A stretch of DNA of 64,000 nt from Pseudolabrys sp. (GCA_017849615.1 JAFIGS010000004.1:1-64000); one strand, 5' to 3'. Shown: positions 1 to 11,684, numbered from the stretch's first letter. Notes: generated from the sequence alone by a model not told the origin. Numbers and translations: made by a program.

Positions 1-547
1 CATTATGCCTAGAAGGACTATAACCATTGCCGTCCGGCCCCGCCGGGGACGTCACCCAGAGACGTCTTGATGACGCGCCCCGCGGTGGCGCCTGCGGTCG
101 GGGCTCGTGACCCCGCTCGCGGGAGGCCGCGGGTAGCCGTCCGGGCCCACTACGGGGCTCTGCCTTCAATGGCTGGACGGGGGTTCGGTGAACGCGGGCG
201 AAAGCCTGCCGCAGGTCGATGTCCTCGCACAAGGAGGCTCGATCGCTGGCCGGCCGCCGGAAGTGCGGCCCCGCGGACAGAAATCGCCACCATGGAGCGC
301 CGCGGGGCGCAGGCCTTTCTCCGATCGCAAGGAGGGGCCGGCACCGCAAGGTGCATCTGTTGGGCGCCTCGCGGCGCTCCATTCCCTCGGCATGTCGCCG
401 GGGGTGGAAGGGAAAGCCGGCGTGACCCGCGCCGTAAAGAACAGGGGTGGCGGAGCGTTGGCTGTTTGAAAACTGAATCAGGAAATCGAGGACACGTCAT
501 ACGCGCGTCACCCTTCCTCGCCACGGGAGGACAGGAAAGACGACAGA
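1..547. ncRNA. candidate structured non-coding RNA or structured repeat; no credible CDS
   Basis: No reading frame here looks like a protein; the frames are Arg/Pro/Gly-rich and mutually overlapping. The DNA is packed with inverted repeats. The strongest is an 18-bp stem pairing 293-310 with 364-381 with only one G-U pair. Its loop contains GCACC-GCAA-GGTGC (341-354), a GNRA-tetraloop hairpin. Others are a GAAA-tetraloop hairpin at 194-209, GGCCGC/GCGGCC (252-257 with 265-270), CGCCGG/CCGGCG (396-401 with 417-422) and GACGTC/GACGTC (48-53 with 61-66). GNRA loops capping stems argue for a folded RNA. I looked for RNase P, tmRNA and group II intron hallmarks and did not find them. The strand is undecided, although the G-U pair and the GNRA loops read on plus. 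Confidence 0.4.
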
Positions 548-1399
548 CTAAACCCCGAGATTATCGATCAGCCGCGTCTTGCCGATCTTGGCCGCCACCA
601 GCAGACGGATAGGCCCGTCCTTGATCGACGCGACCGGCTTCAACGTTAGCGCATGGCGCGCCTCGAGATAATCCAGCTTGAAGCCGGCGCGGGCGATTTC
701 GCTGGCGCCTTCTTCCATCACCATCTCGATAGGCTCGCCGCGCTTGATGCGCCCCGCGCTCGCCTTGAGCACGCGCGAGAGCACCGTCGCCGCGGCGCGC
801 TCGCTCTCGGAGAGATAGACGTTGCGCGACGACATCGCGAGGCCGTCCTTCTCGCGCACCGTCGGAATGCCGATCACCTTGACGCCGAGATCGAGATCCC
901 TGGCCATCTGCGTGACGACGCGAAGCTGCTGGTAGTCCTTCTGGCCGAACAGCGCGAAATCCGGCCGCACCTGCGTGAACAGCTTGCTCACCACGGTGGC
1001 GACGCCGCCGAAGAAATGCGGGCGGAACCGGTCCTCGAGGCTGGCGAGGGCGGCGCCTTCGGGCGCCACGCGCGTGGCGAAGCCTTCCGGGTACATTTCG
1101 GCCGCCGTCGGCGCCCACACGGCATCGACTTTGAGCGCCGCCAGCGCCTTCACATCGGCGTCGAAGGTGCGGGGATAGCTGCCGAAGTCCTCGGTCGGCG
1201 CGAATTGGGTCGGGTTGACGAAGATCGACACCACGACGCGGCGGGCGCGCTTGCGGGCCTCGCGCACCAGTTTGAGATGGCCTTCGTGCAGGGCGCCCAT
1301 GGTCGGCACCAGGGCGATGGCCTGCCGGGCCCGGCGATAAGGCTCCATCGCCCGGCGCAGCGAGGAGACGGTGCGGAGAATTTTCGGTCGGTCGGCCAT
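548..1399 (-). CDS. panC: pantoate--beta-alanine ligase (pantothenate synthetase)
   Basis: Catalyses the ATP-dependent condensation of pantoate and beta-alanine to pantothenate, the last step of vitamin B5 synthesis, in the cytoplasm. The 283-aa protein has the family signatures: [11 protein letters not shown] near residues 31-41 (HIGH-like ATP-binding loop), [15 protein letters not shown] and the KMSKS-like MSSRN. Length is normal for the family. I start at MADRPK rather than at an upstream in-frame Met, because the family begins a few residues before the VPTMG motif. It is divergent from mipZ; the 176-bp gap between them carries a candidate mipZ promoter. Confidence 0.95.
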   Translation of the reverse strand: MADRPKILRTVSSLRRAMEPYRRARQAIALVPTMGALHEGHLKLVREARKRARRVVVSIFVNPTQFAPTEDFGSYPRTFDADVKALAALKVDAVWAPTAAEMYPEGFATRVAPEGAALASLEDRFRPHFFGGVATVVSKLFTQVRPDFALFGQKDYQQLRVVTQMARDLDLGVKVIGIPTVREKDGLAMSSRNVYLSESERAAATVLSRVLKASAGRIKRGEPIEMVMEEGASEIARAGFKLDYLEARHALTLKPVASIKDGPIRLLVAAKIGKTRLIDNLGV

Positions 1400-1523
1400 G
1401 GTCGAAGGTCCCGGTATCGGCGGCGCGTTATGGCCCTGTCGGCGGACCGTCGTCAATCACGGTTAAAACCGCGACGTCATGGTTGATAAGGCCGGTCGGG
1501 TTAATGGTTAAACTGCCGCAAAC

Positions 1524-1552
1524 TTGACGAAAGGCCTATCGTTCAAAGAATA
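1524..1552 (+). promoter_or_regulatory. candidate sigma-70-type promoter of mipZ
   Basis: TTGACG (1524-1529), a 17-nt spacer and AGAATA (1547-1552) lie 24 nt upstream of the mipZ ATG. The surrounding region also carries several GGTTAA-like half sites (for example 1500-1512), but no correctly spaced CtrA box (TTAA-N7-TTAA). Confidence 0.4.
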
Positions 1553-1575
1553 TTGCCCCAGTAAGGGACGCATCC

Positions 1576-2496
1576 ATGTTGGTCCAGCCGATCAATCCAA
1601 AGCCGCAGTCTGCGCATGTCGTCGTGCTCGGCAACGAGAAGGGCGGCTCGGGCAAATCGACGACCGCGCTGCATATCGCGGTGGCGTTGATGAAGGCCGG
1701 CCAGAAGGTCGCGACCATCGATCTCGATTCCCGCCAGCAGAGCTTCACCCATTACATCCAGAACCGCCGCGACTGGGCCGAGCGCGCGGGCATCCGCCTC
1801 GAACTGCCGACGCACTACTGCGTGCCGCGCGCCGACGGCAATCTGGTCGAGGCCAACGAGGCGGCCGAGTTCGCCGCGTTCTCGCGCGCGATCGCCCGCA
1901 TCGAACACAGCCACGACGTCGTCATCATCGACACGCCCGGCAACGACACCTATCTGATGCGGCTCGCCCACTCGATGGCCGATACCCTGGTCACGCCGCT
2001 CAACGACTCCTTCGTCGATTTCGACGTGCTGGCCAAGATCGACCAGACCAATTTCACCGTCACGGGCGAGAGCCATTACGCGGAGATGGTGCGCGAGGCG
2101 CGCCGTCAGCGCCGCCTCGTCGATGGCAAGCTCACCGACTGGATCGTGGTGCGCAACCGTCTGTCGGCGCTGGGCTCGCGCAACAAGAAGCTGGTCGGCG
2201 AGGGCATCCAGGCGCTGGCCAAGCGCATGGGCTTCCGCAGCGTCGACGGTTTCGCCGAGCGCGTCGTTTATCGCGAGTTCTTTCCGCGCGGGCTGACCGC
2301 GTTCGACGATCTCGACGAGCAGACGCTGGGCATGCGGCCGAACATGTCGCATCTGACGGCCCGCGAGGAGGTCATCGGCCTGCTGAACGCGCTGCGCCTG
2401 CCGATGTCGGAAAACGGCCGCCGCCGCGCCGCCGCCCGGGCCGAATGGTATTCGGTCATGGATCAGCCGCTGCAGGTTCACGACCTGCTGGCCTGA
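1576..2496 (+). CDS. mipZ: division-plane positioning ATPase MipZ (ParA/MinD family)
   Basis: A 306-aa P-loop ATPase of the ParA/MinD superfamily. The deviant Walker A motif NEKGGSGKSTTA lies near residue 20, followed by the switch region IDLDSRQQSF and Walker B VVIIDTPGND. In Caulobacter, MipZ forms gradients from the ParB-bound origin and inhibits FtsZ, placing the division site; the sequence resembles MipZ more than plasmid ParA, with no N-terminal HTH and a long C-terminal region. It has no parB partner next door, as expected for MipZ. It is followed by the VWA and J-domain genes on the same strand. Confidence 0.9.
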   Translation: MLVQPINPKPQSAHVVVLGNEKGGSGKSTTALHIAVALMKAGQKVATIDLDSRQQSFTHYIQNRRDWAERAGIRLELPTHYCVPRADGNLVEANEAAEFAAFSRAIARIEHSHDVVIIDTPGNDTYLMRLAHSMADTLVTPLNDSFVDFDVLAKIDQTNFTVTGESHYAEMVREARRQRRLVDGKLTDWIVVRNRLSALGSRNKKLVGEGIQALAKRMGFRSVDGFAERVVYREFFPRGLTAFDDLDEQTLGMRPNMSHLTAREEVIGLLNALRLPMSENGRRRAAARAEWYSVMDQPLQVHDLLA

Positions 2497-2608
2497 GCTT
2501 TCCCCTCCATTTTGTCGCACTTTACCGGTCGGCGGCCCGCTTTCGCGGATCGTTGCGCATGATTAGGTGTTGCCTCGATCCCGCGCAAACCGGTGTACAC
2601 TTCCGCCC

Positions 2609-3331
2609 ATGAGCACTCCGACCCGCAAAGGCACCGAGCAAGCCCCCGCAACTTCCTCGCGCGCCGATATCGACGCCTTCCTCTCCAAGGTGAAGTCGCT
2701 CGGCCCGGCCGTGACGGCGGGCAAGCGCGGCCGGCTGGTGTTCGCGCTCGACGCCACCATGAGCCGGCAGCCGACCTGGGACACGGCGCAGCAGCTTCAG
2801 GCCGAGATGTTCCGCGAGGCGGCCGCGATCGGCGGCCTCGACATCCAGCTCGTCTATTTCCGCGGCATGGGCGAGTGCCGCTCGTCCGCCTTCGTCGCCG
2901 ACGCCGACCGGCTGTCCACGCTGATGTCGCGCATCGACTGCCGCGGCGGCCACACCCAGATCGCCAAGGTGCTCAGCCACACCCGCAAGGAGCACAAGAC
3001 GCAGGCCGTGCAGGCGCTGGTCTATGTTGGCGACGCGATGGAGGAGGCGGTCGACGATCTCGCCGCCGCCGCTGGCGAACTCGGCCTGCTCGGCGTGCCG
3101 GTTTTCATGTTCCAGGAGGGCCGCGACCCGGTGGCGGAAAATGCGTTTCGTGAGATCGCCCGGCTGTCGCGCGGCGCGTATTCCCACTTCGACCCCGGCG
3201 CCGCGCATCAACTCGCCGAACTGCTGCGCGCGGTTGCCGCCTATGCCGCCGGCGGCATGAAGGCGCTCACCGCCTTGTCCAGTCGCCAGGCCGGCGGCGC
3301 GCAACTGCTGCTCGCCCAGTTGCGCCGCTGA
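2609..3331 (+). CDS. von Willebrand factor A-like domain protein, function unknown
   Basis: A 240-aa cytoplasmic protein with a VWA-type fold. A MIDAS-like DxTxS motif is present as D48-A-T-M-S in LVFALDATMS, followed by acidic/Thr positions consistent with a metal site (GGHTQIAKVL, YVGDAMEE). No signal peptide or membrane segment. The start at MSTPTRK is chosen over an upstream frame extension because the coding pattern begins there. It stops one base before the J-domain gene, so the two are probably co-transcribed and translationally coupled. Substrate or partner unknown. Confidence 0.75.
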   Translation: MSTPTRKGTEQAPATSSRADIDAFLSKVKSLGPAVTAGKRGRLVFALDATMSRQPTWDTAQQLQAEMFREAAAIGGLDIQLVYFRGMGECRSSAFVADADRLSTLMSRIDCRGGHTQIAKVLSHTRKEHKTQAVQALVYVGDAMEEAVDDLAAAAGELGLLGVPVFMFQEGRDPVAENAFREIARLSRGAYSHFDPGAAHQLAELLRAVAAYAAGGMKALTALSSRQAGGAQLLLAQLRR

Positions 3332-3332
3332 C

Positions 3333-4028
3333 ATGCCCACACTCGTTTTCGGCATTCTCATTCTGGTCGGCGCGCTGTGGGTGATGGGCGTGATGTCGCG
3401 CGTCGATCCCAAGGTCGCCGCCCGCGTGGTCAAGGCTGCCGGCGGTCTGATCTCGCTCGGCATGGCCATCTATCTCGGCCTGCGCGGCCAGCCCTTCATC
3501 GCCATCCCGCTCGGCATGTTCGGCCTGGGATTGCTCGGCTGGATCGGGCCGGCGGGCTTTACCGACCGCATCCGCAAGTCTGGCGGGCAGGTGTCCCGGG
3601 TGCGCACGCCCTATATCGAGATGACGCTCGATCACGACTCCGGCGCCATGAGCGGCACGGTGCTGGCCGGCCGTTATGCCGGCCGCGGCCTGGACGATTT
3701 GACGGTCGATGCGCTGCTGGCTTTGCTCGCCGAGGCCGACGACGAAACCCGCGCGCTATTGATGCCGTATCTTGACCGCCGGGATCCCGCCTGGCGTGAA
3801 CACGCGCAAGGTGACACGGCAGCGGGGCGGGCTGCGCCGGCCAGCGCCAAAATGACGGACGAGGAGGCCTATCAGGTCCTTGGCCTGGAACCCGGCGCGC
3901 GCGAGCGCGACATCACCCGGGCGCATCGCGCCCTGATGAAGAAATTTCATCCCGACCAGGGGGGATCGACGTATCTCGCGGCCCGGATTAACGAGGCCAA
4001 GGAAACGCTGCTTCGCCGACATCGCTGA
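3333..4028 (+). CDS. membrane-anchored J-domain (DnaJ-like) protein
   Basis: A 231-aa protein with two hydrophobic N-terminal segments (about residues 2-20 and 35-62) and a C-terminal J domain (YQVLGLEPGA ... KKFHPDQGG) containing the diagnostic HPD tripeptide. J domains stimulate the ATPase of DnaK/Hsp70, so this should recruit DnaK to the inner membrane; the Tim14/DjlA-like architecture with a C-terminal J domain fits. The middle linker is charged and carries no zinc finger, so it is not canonical DnaJ. It starts one base after the VWA gene stop. Its client is unknown. Confidence 0.85.
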   Translation: MPTLVFGILILVGALWVMGVMSRVDPKVAARVVKAAGGLISLGMAIYLGLRGQPFIAIPLGMFGLGLLGWIGPAGFTDRIRKSGGQVSRVRTPYIEMTLDHDSGAMSGTVLAGRYAGRGLDDLTVDALLALLAEADDETRALLMPYLDRRDPAWREHAQGDTAAGRAAPASAKMTDEEAYQVLGLEPGARERDITRAHRALMKKFHPDQGGSTYLAARINEAKETLLRRHR

Positions 4029-4149
4029 TGCTCTCCACACGCAACACCACCAGCGGCTCCTGTCGTTCGATGCTTCCTGTTATCTGCCGTGACGATCGAC
4101 GCAATTGCCGTCGCCCGGCTTGTTATGGCTCCCGTCTAATGCCGACGGG

Positions 4150-5721
4150 TTAGTTCTTCATTAGCAGGCAGGGAATTTCGCTGCGCTTGAGGTTCTTGCA
4201 GGCGGCTTCCGCCTGGGTCTTCTCGAGGCCGGCGAAGCGGGCGCGGAACAGCGAGCGTTCGCCTCTGGCGACTTTTTCGGTGAAAGGCTCGGCGTGGCCG
4301 AGTTGCGCCTTGGCCTTGGTCTGCGCGGCTTCGAGACGCTCCTTGGCGGCGGTTTCCTCCGGGAAAGCGCCAACCTGGATCATCCAGCCGCTGCGCGGCC
4401 TGGACGCGCCGACCGTTTCCTGAGCCGGCGACGGCACGGGAACGGTCGCGCCGACCGAGGCGACCTGCTGCCGCGTGGACGGCGGGGTGGCGGGCAGCGT
4501 GCCGAGAATTCCGGTTTCAGGCTCGCCGGTTGGCGCGGGCAGGTCGCTCTTCACCGTGGCGATCGTGCTGACGGTCGTCGGTCCCGGCGGCGGCGGCATC
4601 AGGGCGCGGCCGGCCGGCGGCAATTGCGACAGCGCGGCGACCTGCGTCTTGCCGGAGCGAACGAGGACGGTCTTGACCGCATTCGGCTTGATCGGCGCGG
4701 ACGAACCGATTTCGGGGCTGTCGACGGCCGCGACTTCCACCGCACGCGGGTCGGCGACCGGGGTCGGCGGCTGCGCGGGCATCTTGATCTCGGCGACCGC
4801 CGTGGTGCCTTCGGCAACGGGAGGCGCCGTGCGCCGGGCCGAGGCGACCTGGTAGGTCTTGCCGATCAGGCCACGCACCACGGCGTCGCGGGCGCCCGCC
4901 GAGCGGCCGCCGAAAACGGCGGCGACGAGGTGGCGGTTGTTGCGGTTCACCGAGGTGACGATGTTGAAGCCGGAAGCGCGGATATAGCCGGTCTTGATGC
5001 CATCGACGCCGTCGACGCTGCCGAGCAGGCGGTTATGGCCGCGGACGGTGCGCCCCTCATAAACGAAGGAGCGGGTGTTGAAATAGCGGAAGTAGTTCGG
5101 GAACCGGTCCTGCAGCGCCCGGCCGAGCAAAGCCTGGTCGCGCGCGGTGGTGACCTGCGCGTCGTCCGGAAGGCCGTTGGCGTTGCGATAGGTCGTGTTC
5201 GACATGCCCAGCGAGCGCGCCTTGGCGGTCATCATGCGGGCGAAGGTGGGTTCGTCGCCGCCGATGTATTCGGCGATCACGGTGGCGACATCGTTGGCCG
5301 ATTTCACGACCAGCGCCTTGATCGCGGTCTCGACGCTGATGGTCTCGCCGGCCTTGAGGCCCATTTTCGACGGGGCCTGCCCGGCGGCGTGCGCCGAAGC
5401 CGGCATGCTGCTGTTGAGCTTGACCTTGCCGGATTCCAGGCGCTCGAACAGCATGTAGAGCGTCATCATCTTGGTCAGCGATGCCGGATGCCGGATAGCG
5501 TCGGCGTTGCTGGCGTGCAGCACGGCGCCCGTATTGCCATCGACAACAATCGACGCAGTCGGCGGATTGTAGGTGCTCGCAGCCTGGGCCGGCTTGCCCC
5601 GCGATTTCTTGCGCGAGCGCGCTTCCGCGCTGCCACTTACGGCAGTTACGGCTATGACAACGGCAAGGCCGAGGGAACTCCAACGCAACAAGCGTTGGCG
5701 GTCGCTGTCTTGCCGCGTCAT
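4150..5721 (-). CDS. D-alanyl-D-alanine carboxypeptidase (peptidase S11) with C-terminal SPOR domain
   Basis: A 523-aa secreted penicillin-binding protein trimming peptidoglycan stem pentapeptides. From the chosen start (MTRQDS) there is a signal peptide ending near residue 35. The S11 catalytic motifs are all present: S81-L-T-K84, S141-A-N143 and K243-T-G. A long Pro/Thr/Val-rich linker follows, and the last about 75 residues (SGWMIQVGAFPEETAAKERL and onward) form a SPOR domain, which binds denuded septal glycan. This places the enzyme at the division site. Two upstream in-frame Met codons exist (5733 and 5790) but would bury the signal peptide. Confidence 0.9.
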   Translation of the reverse strand: MTRQDSDRQRLLRWSSLGLAVVIAVTAVSGSAEARSRKKSRGKPAQAASTYNPPTASIVVDGNTGAVLHASNADAIRHPASLTKMMTLYMLFERLESGKVKLNSSMPASAHAAGQAPSKMGLKAGETISVETAIKALVVKSANDVATVIAEYIGGDEPTFARMMTAKARSLGMSNTTYRNANGLPDDAQVTTARDQALLGRALQDRFPNYFRYFNTRSFVYEGRTVRGHNRLLGSVDGVDGIKTGYIRASGFNIVTSVNRNNRHLVAAVFGGRSAGARDAVVRGLIGKTYQVASARRTAPPVAEGTTAVAEIKMPAQPPTPVADPRAVEVAAVDSPEIGSSAPIKPNAVKTVLVRSGKTQVAALSQLPPAGRALMPPPPGPTTVSTIATVKSDLPAPTGEPETGILGTLPATPPSTRQQVASVGATVPVPSPAQETVGASRPRSGWMIQVGAFPEETAAKERLEAAQTKAKAQLGHAEPFTEKVARGERSLFRARFAGLEKTQAEAACKNLKRSEIPCLLMKN

Positions 5722-5870
5722 CGGACCTCTCATACCCCACCGAACCACGTGCTGGCCTTGCTTCGACTTGTCGACAAATTTATAGCGCATCTTTGACGCT
5801 AGAACGGCGCAGGCTAGGCAAACGTCGTTACCAAAATCCTAATCTATGCCTCTGATTTTATGATAAATTT

Positions 5871-5918
5871 TGCACCGCAACAGAAATGCTTGACTTTATT
5901 GTGCGGTGCACTACAAAT
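5871..5918 (+). promoter_or_regulatory. phasin promoter with overlapping inverted-repeat operator
   Basis: A perfect 9-bp inverted repeat, TGCACCGCA (5871-5879) and TGCGGTGCA (5902-5910), brackets a promoter: -35 TTGACT (5890-5895), 16-nt spacer, -10 TACAAA (5912-5917). The right arm lies between the -35 and -10 hexamers. Phasin genes are classically repressed by the polyhydroxyalkanoate sensor PhaR, which binds TGC-rich sites, so a PhaR operator is a reasonable inference. Confidence 0.5.
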
Positions 5919-5994
5919 GTTCCCCAAGTCCGGGGTTGACCGGGCCGATTCATTCATCGGGAACGCCGCCGGAGCGGCCGGGAAGGGAATTACC

Positions 5995-6324
5995 ATGGTC
6001 AAGAATTTCGAAGAAATCCAGCAAGCCAGCAAGGAAAACATCGACCTCGCCGTGAAGTCGGTGAGCAATGTTTCCAAGAGCGCCCAGGCCATCGCGGCCG
6101 AAATCGCCGACTACTCGAAAAAGTCGTTCGAGGAAAGCACCGCGGCGCTGGAAAAGCTGTTCGGCGCCAAGTCGCTGGAGAAGGCGTTCGAAGTGCAGAG
6201 CGAGTACGCCAAGGCCGCTTACGAGGGCTTTGTCGCCGAATCCACCAAGCTCGGTGAAATGTACTCGGCGCTCGCCAAGGAAAGCTACAAGCCGTTCGAA
6301 AGCCTGCTGGCGAAGGCCAAGTAG
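5995..6324 (+). CDS. phasin family protein (PHA granule-associated)
   Basis: A 109-aa, Lys/Ala/Glu-rich, helix-forming protein with the phasin pattern: VKNFEEIQQASKENIDLAVKSVS, then a long amphipathic coiled-coil-like region and a C-terminal KPFESLLAKAK. Phasins coat polyhydroxyalkanoate granules and control their size. I start at the ATG at 5995, preceded by a GGAAGGGAA ribosome-binding site, rather than an upstream frame extension that runs through the promoter. Followed by a strong intrinsic terminator. Confidence 0.85.
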   Translation: MVKNFEEIQQASKENIDLAVKSVSNVSKSAQAIAAEIADYSKKSFEESTAALEKLFGAKSLEKAFEVQSEYAKAAYEGFVAESTKLGEMYSALAKESYKPFESLLAKAK

Positions 6325-6373
6325 GCACTTCGATCTGCAAGACACGGCGCGTACGATACCGCGCGACGAATTG

Positions 6374-6401
6374 AAAAAGCCCGGCACTGCCGGGCTTTTT
6401 T
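6374..6401 (+). terminator. Rho-independent terminator of the phasin gene
   Basis: Perfect 8-bp stem AGCCCGGC/GCCGGGCT (6378-6385 with 6389-6396), 3-nt loop, followed by a T run. The A run before it may let it act in the opposite direction too, for the convergent TadG-like gene. Confidence 0.85.
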
Positions 6402-6425
6402 GCGTTCTGGTCTGTGAGCGGCGGC

Positions 6426-8129
6426 TTACCTGGCGACGCGCAGTTGGGTCAGGTTGGTGCCGATCTGGTTGAACACCGCCGCGATGCCGTTGGCGCTGGT
6501 GACGACAAAGAACTTCGACGGGTCCGCCATCTTGTCCTTCGTGCCCGCACAGTTCCGCAACAAGACCGAGGTCGGATCGCCGTCGGTGTTGACGTGGATC
6601 GTGTAGATCGTGACGCCTGATTTCTTGATATTGGCGCAGGTGCCGTTGCCGTTGTTGTCGTACATCCGGTAGTCGACGGAGGTGCTGATCGCCGAGCCGT
6701 TGCCGTACCAGCGGTCCCAGGTGTTGAGACCGTCCGACATCAGGATGATCACGTCGGAGTATTCGTAGTTCGGATCCTTCGGCGGCATGGTGTAGGGCCC
6801 GATGCCGACAAGCGAATGCCAGCCCATCACAAGGCCGATCGGCTGATTGGTGCCGCCGTTGGGGTCGAGGCCATCGACCAGCGAATTCAACTGCGACCAG
6901 TTGTAGGTCAGTCCGATCGAGGGCGACGGGCAATAGGTGTCCTGACGCGCCGGATAGAGCGTCGTCTTGTTGCCGGTGTTCGGCGTCGTTGCAGTCTGGT
7001 CGTTACCCGCCGAAGTGCCCGGCGCACTGGTCGAGCCGCGATCGGCGACGCAGCCGGTCCACGTGCTTCGGGCATTCGGAATCCACGTATGCTCGTAGTA
7101 ACCGCTGTTGGTCTTGCACACCTTGCTGCTGCCGCTGCCGGAGCACGAGCAATTGCTGCGCCCCGAGCAGGAGGCCGAACTGCCGGTCGCCGAGAAAGTC
7201 GTGCTGTTGTAGCAGCCGGGATAGTAGAAGCCGGCCTTGGTGCCGTCCTTGCCGCCGCTATCAATGCCGGGACAGATGTAGCCGGAATAGGCGCCGCTCG
7301 AGGGAATCTTCGACACCGAGCCGGCGACGTCGGAGGGCCCCGACGCACAGCCGAAGCCGGTTTTCGAGTTGCTGAACGGGCAGTTGTCGCCCGGGCCGGT
7401 CTGATCCCAGGTGCTTTTGTTGCTGCTGTTGGCGAGCCAGGTCGCCATATAAGCCGGTTCGGACTCCCATTCGGTCCAGTCGATCCAGCTTGCGTTGTAG
7501 CTGCCGGCGCCGACATTCACGCCGCGGCTGAACGGAATCATGGACACGTAGACATCGCCGTTCACGGTGGCGGCGTTCTTGAGCTGCGTAAGCAGATCCT
7601 TGGTGGCCGCTTTGAGGGCGGTCATCTTGCCATCGGAAGCCATCGATCCGGTCGTATCGAGCACAAGCGCGACACGCAGGCGCGTCGAACCCCACGCCGT
7701 CGTGGATGAGCCCGCGACCGTCAGGTCGTTGTAGCCGATGACGCCGAGGAAGGTGGTCGGCACGGACACCGAACCATCGACGACGATCTTCGAGCCGCCG
7801 GTGCTGGTGTAAGACGCCTTGATGTTGAGGTTCGAGGCCTCGGGGCGATTGAACATCGCGGTGAAATAGGTGAGCGCCTTGGCGTTGAGCTCGGAGCTGC
7901 TCAGTGTCGCGGCGTCGCGCGCCAGCATCAGCGCGGTCGAGTCGAGCGCGGCCTGCATCGCGGCCTTGACGTTGTTGGCATGGCTGTAATCGACGGCATA
8001 ACCGACGGCGCCGACCATCGGCAGCGTGGCCATTGCGAAGGTGATGGCGACGTTACCGCGGCGGTCGCCGCGAAAGGCGCGCAGACTGCGCGCCGCCCCG
8101 TCGGCCAAACGGTTCCAGATCGTTTTCAT
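6426..8129 (-). CDS. TadG-like pilus-assembly/VWA-domain membrane protein
   Basis: A 567-aa protein with the TadE/TadG N-terminal signature: a charged leader, then RRGNVAITFAMATLPMVGAV as a single membrane segment, followed by the helix that lines up with Tad pseudopilins. The rest is periplasmic and contains a VWA domain with MIDAS motif DTTGSM (LVLDTTGSMASDGKM) and, near the C-terminus, LMSDGLNTWD. A central Cys/Ser/Gly-rich insert (SASCSGRSNCSCSGSGSS) is probably disulfide-bonded. Stand-alone TadG-like genes away from a tad locus are common in Rhizobiales; no other tad gene is in this window. Confidence 0.8.
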   Translation of the reverse strand: MKTIWNRLADGAARSLRAFRGDRRGNVAITFAMATLPMVGAVGYAVDYSHANNVKAAMQAALDSTALMLARDAATLSSSELNAKALTYFTAMFNRPEASNLNIKASYTSTGGSKIVVDGSVSVPTTFLGVIGYNDLTVAGSSTTAWGSTRLRVALVLDTTGSMASDGKMTALKAATKDLLTQLKNAATVNGDVYVSMIPFSRGVNVGAGSYNASWIDWTEWESEPAYMATWLANSSNKSTWDQTGPGDNCPFSNSKTGFGCASGPSDVAGSVSKIPSSGAYSGYICPGIDSGGKDGTKAGFYYPGCYNSTTFSATGSSASCSGRSNCSCSGSGSSKVCKTNSGYYEHTWIPNARSTWTGCVADRGSTSAPGTSAGNDQTATTPNTGNKTTLYPARQDTYCPSPSIGLTYNWSQLNSLVDGLDPNGGTNQPIGLVMGWHSLVGIGPYTMPPKDPNYEYSDVIILMSDGLNTWDRWYGNGSAISTSVDYRMYDNNGNGTCANIKKSGVTIYTIHVNTDGDPTSVLLRNCAGTKDKMADPSKFFVVTSANGIAAVFNQIGTNLTQLRVAR

Positions 8130-8717
8130 GACGGTCCACCAGACGCGCTTTATGTTCTCCCGTTCCGATAAACGGTGCTGTTAAATTGCACGTATACGGC
8201 GGCGTCGAAAAACAGGGACAGTTCCTAAACCTCGGCGCCGATACCGGGCCGCAAGCGCCGGCAGGTCAAAGGGTTCGATGGTTAACCGGCATTGCGTCAG
8301 ACCCGGTGAATGCCGATTAGTTCTTAGATGTCGTCGTTAACGCCCGGTTGTAGGAATACCACCGTGCCCGCCGGACGCGGGAGGATCGCGCCGGAATGGC
8401 GCGGTTGTCCCGCTGCGAATTCCGTCGAAATCGGAGCGCAATCTGTCGTTCGTGAGGGCCCGGATGCCTTGCCAAGGGCGGTTCAGTGGCTATCTGACGC
8501 ACAGGGAACGGCAAAATCCGAGCGGAAGGCCTCGGGCGCGTCTGCGTAGAATGACAATTTCGCGGCTTGGAAGGACGGCGCCGGGGTCCCTATGATGGTG
8601 AATAACGGAGGCATTTGGGGGTGACGGCAGGTCCCGAGGGTGCAACGCTCGACGGGCCAAAGTCGCCGCACCGGCTTTCCGCTAACTGCTTTGCTCGGAC
8701 GTGAATTCTGACTGACC
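8130..8717. other. 588-bp intergenic region with no convincing gene
   Basis: Divergent gap between the TadG-like gene and clpS. Short frames here are low complexity. A GGAGG at 8608-8612 precedes a possible 27-codon GTG frame (8621-8704) that could be a leader, but nothing supports its translation beyond the Shine-Dalgarno-like sequence. The clpS promoter should lie here. Confidence 0.4.
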
Positions 8718-8810
8718 ATGACCAGGAACGTGACGCTCGACCCTTTGTCTCGCCGGCCTGTCGCCGCGCCGGAGCGCAGCGCTGGCATGCAGCCGCGCAT
8801 ATCGGTGCGG

Positions 8811-9146
8811 ATGGCTGACGACGACCGCAAGGGCAAACCGCCGGGCGGCGAGCCGAACGTCGCGGTCATCACCAAGACGAAGCCGCAGACCAAGCGGCCA
8901 AATCTGTACCGCGTCCTTATATTGAACGACGACTACACGCCGATGGAGTTCGTCGTCCACGTGATCGAGCGCTTCTTCAGCAAGGATCATGAGGCGGCAA
9001 CCCGCATCATGCTGCATGTGCACCACCACGGCATGGGCGAGTGCGGCGTCTATACCTATGAGGTCGCGGAGACCAAAGTGACGCAGGTCATGGACTTCGC
9101 GCGCAAACATCAGCATCCTTTGCAATGCGTGATGGAAAAAAAGTAG
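8811..9146 (+). CDS. clpS: ATP-dependent Clp protease adaptor ClpS
   Basis: A 111-aa N-recognin that binds N-degron substrates and hands them to ClpAP. The hallmark [31 protein letters not shown] and the C-terminal [17 protein letters not shown] are all present. The frame is open further up to 8718, with alternative starts at 8718 and 8787; I use the internal ATG (MADDDRKG) because the family N-terminus is short and disordered there. It lies directly upstream of clpA, the usual order. Confidence 0.93.
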   Translation: MADDDRKGKPPGGEPNVAVITKTKPQTKRPNLYRVLILNDDYTPMEFVVHVIERFFSKDHEAATRIMLHVHHHGMGECGVYTYEVAETKVTQVMDFARKHQHPLQCVMEKK

Positions 9147-9219
9147 GCTTCGGGGAGTGGGGGACGCTTTCGCCGATACGACCGACAGACGCTTCGACAT
9201 AACGGGACTGGAACACTGA

Positions 9220-11664
<2,445 letters not shown>

Positions 11665-11684
11665 GGCGCCCTCGCAACCAATCG

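Noticed and set aside
67-612. Open frames at the left edge of the window
   Set aside because: Several frames overlap on both strands with Arg/Gly/Pro-rich sequence over a region full of inverted repeats; better explained as structured RNA or repeat.
1500-1515. CtrA binding site upstream of mipZ
   Set aside because: GTTAA half sites are present, but none have the TTAA-N7-TTAA spacing.
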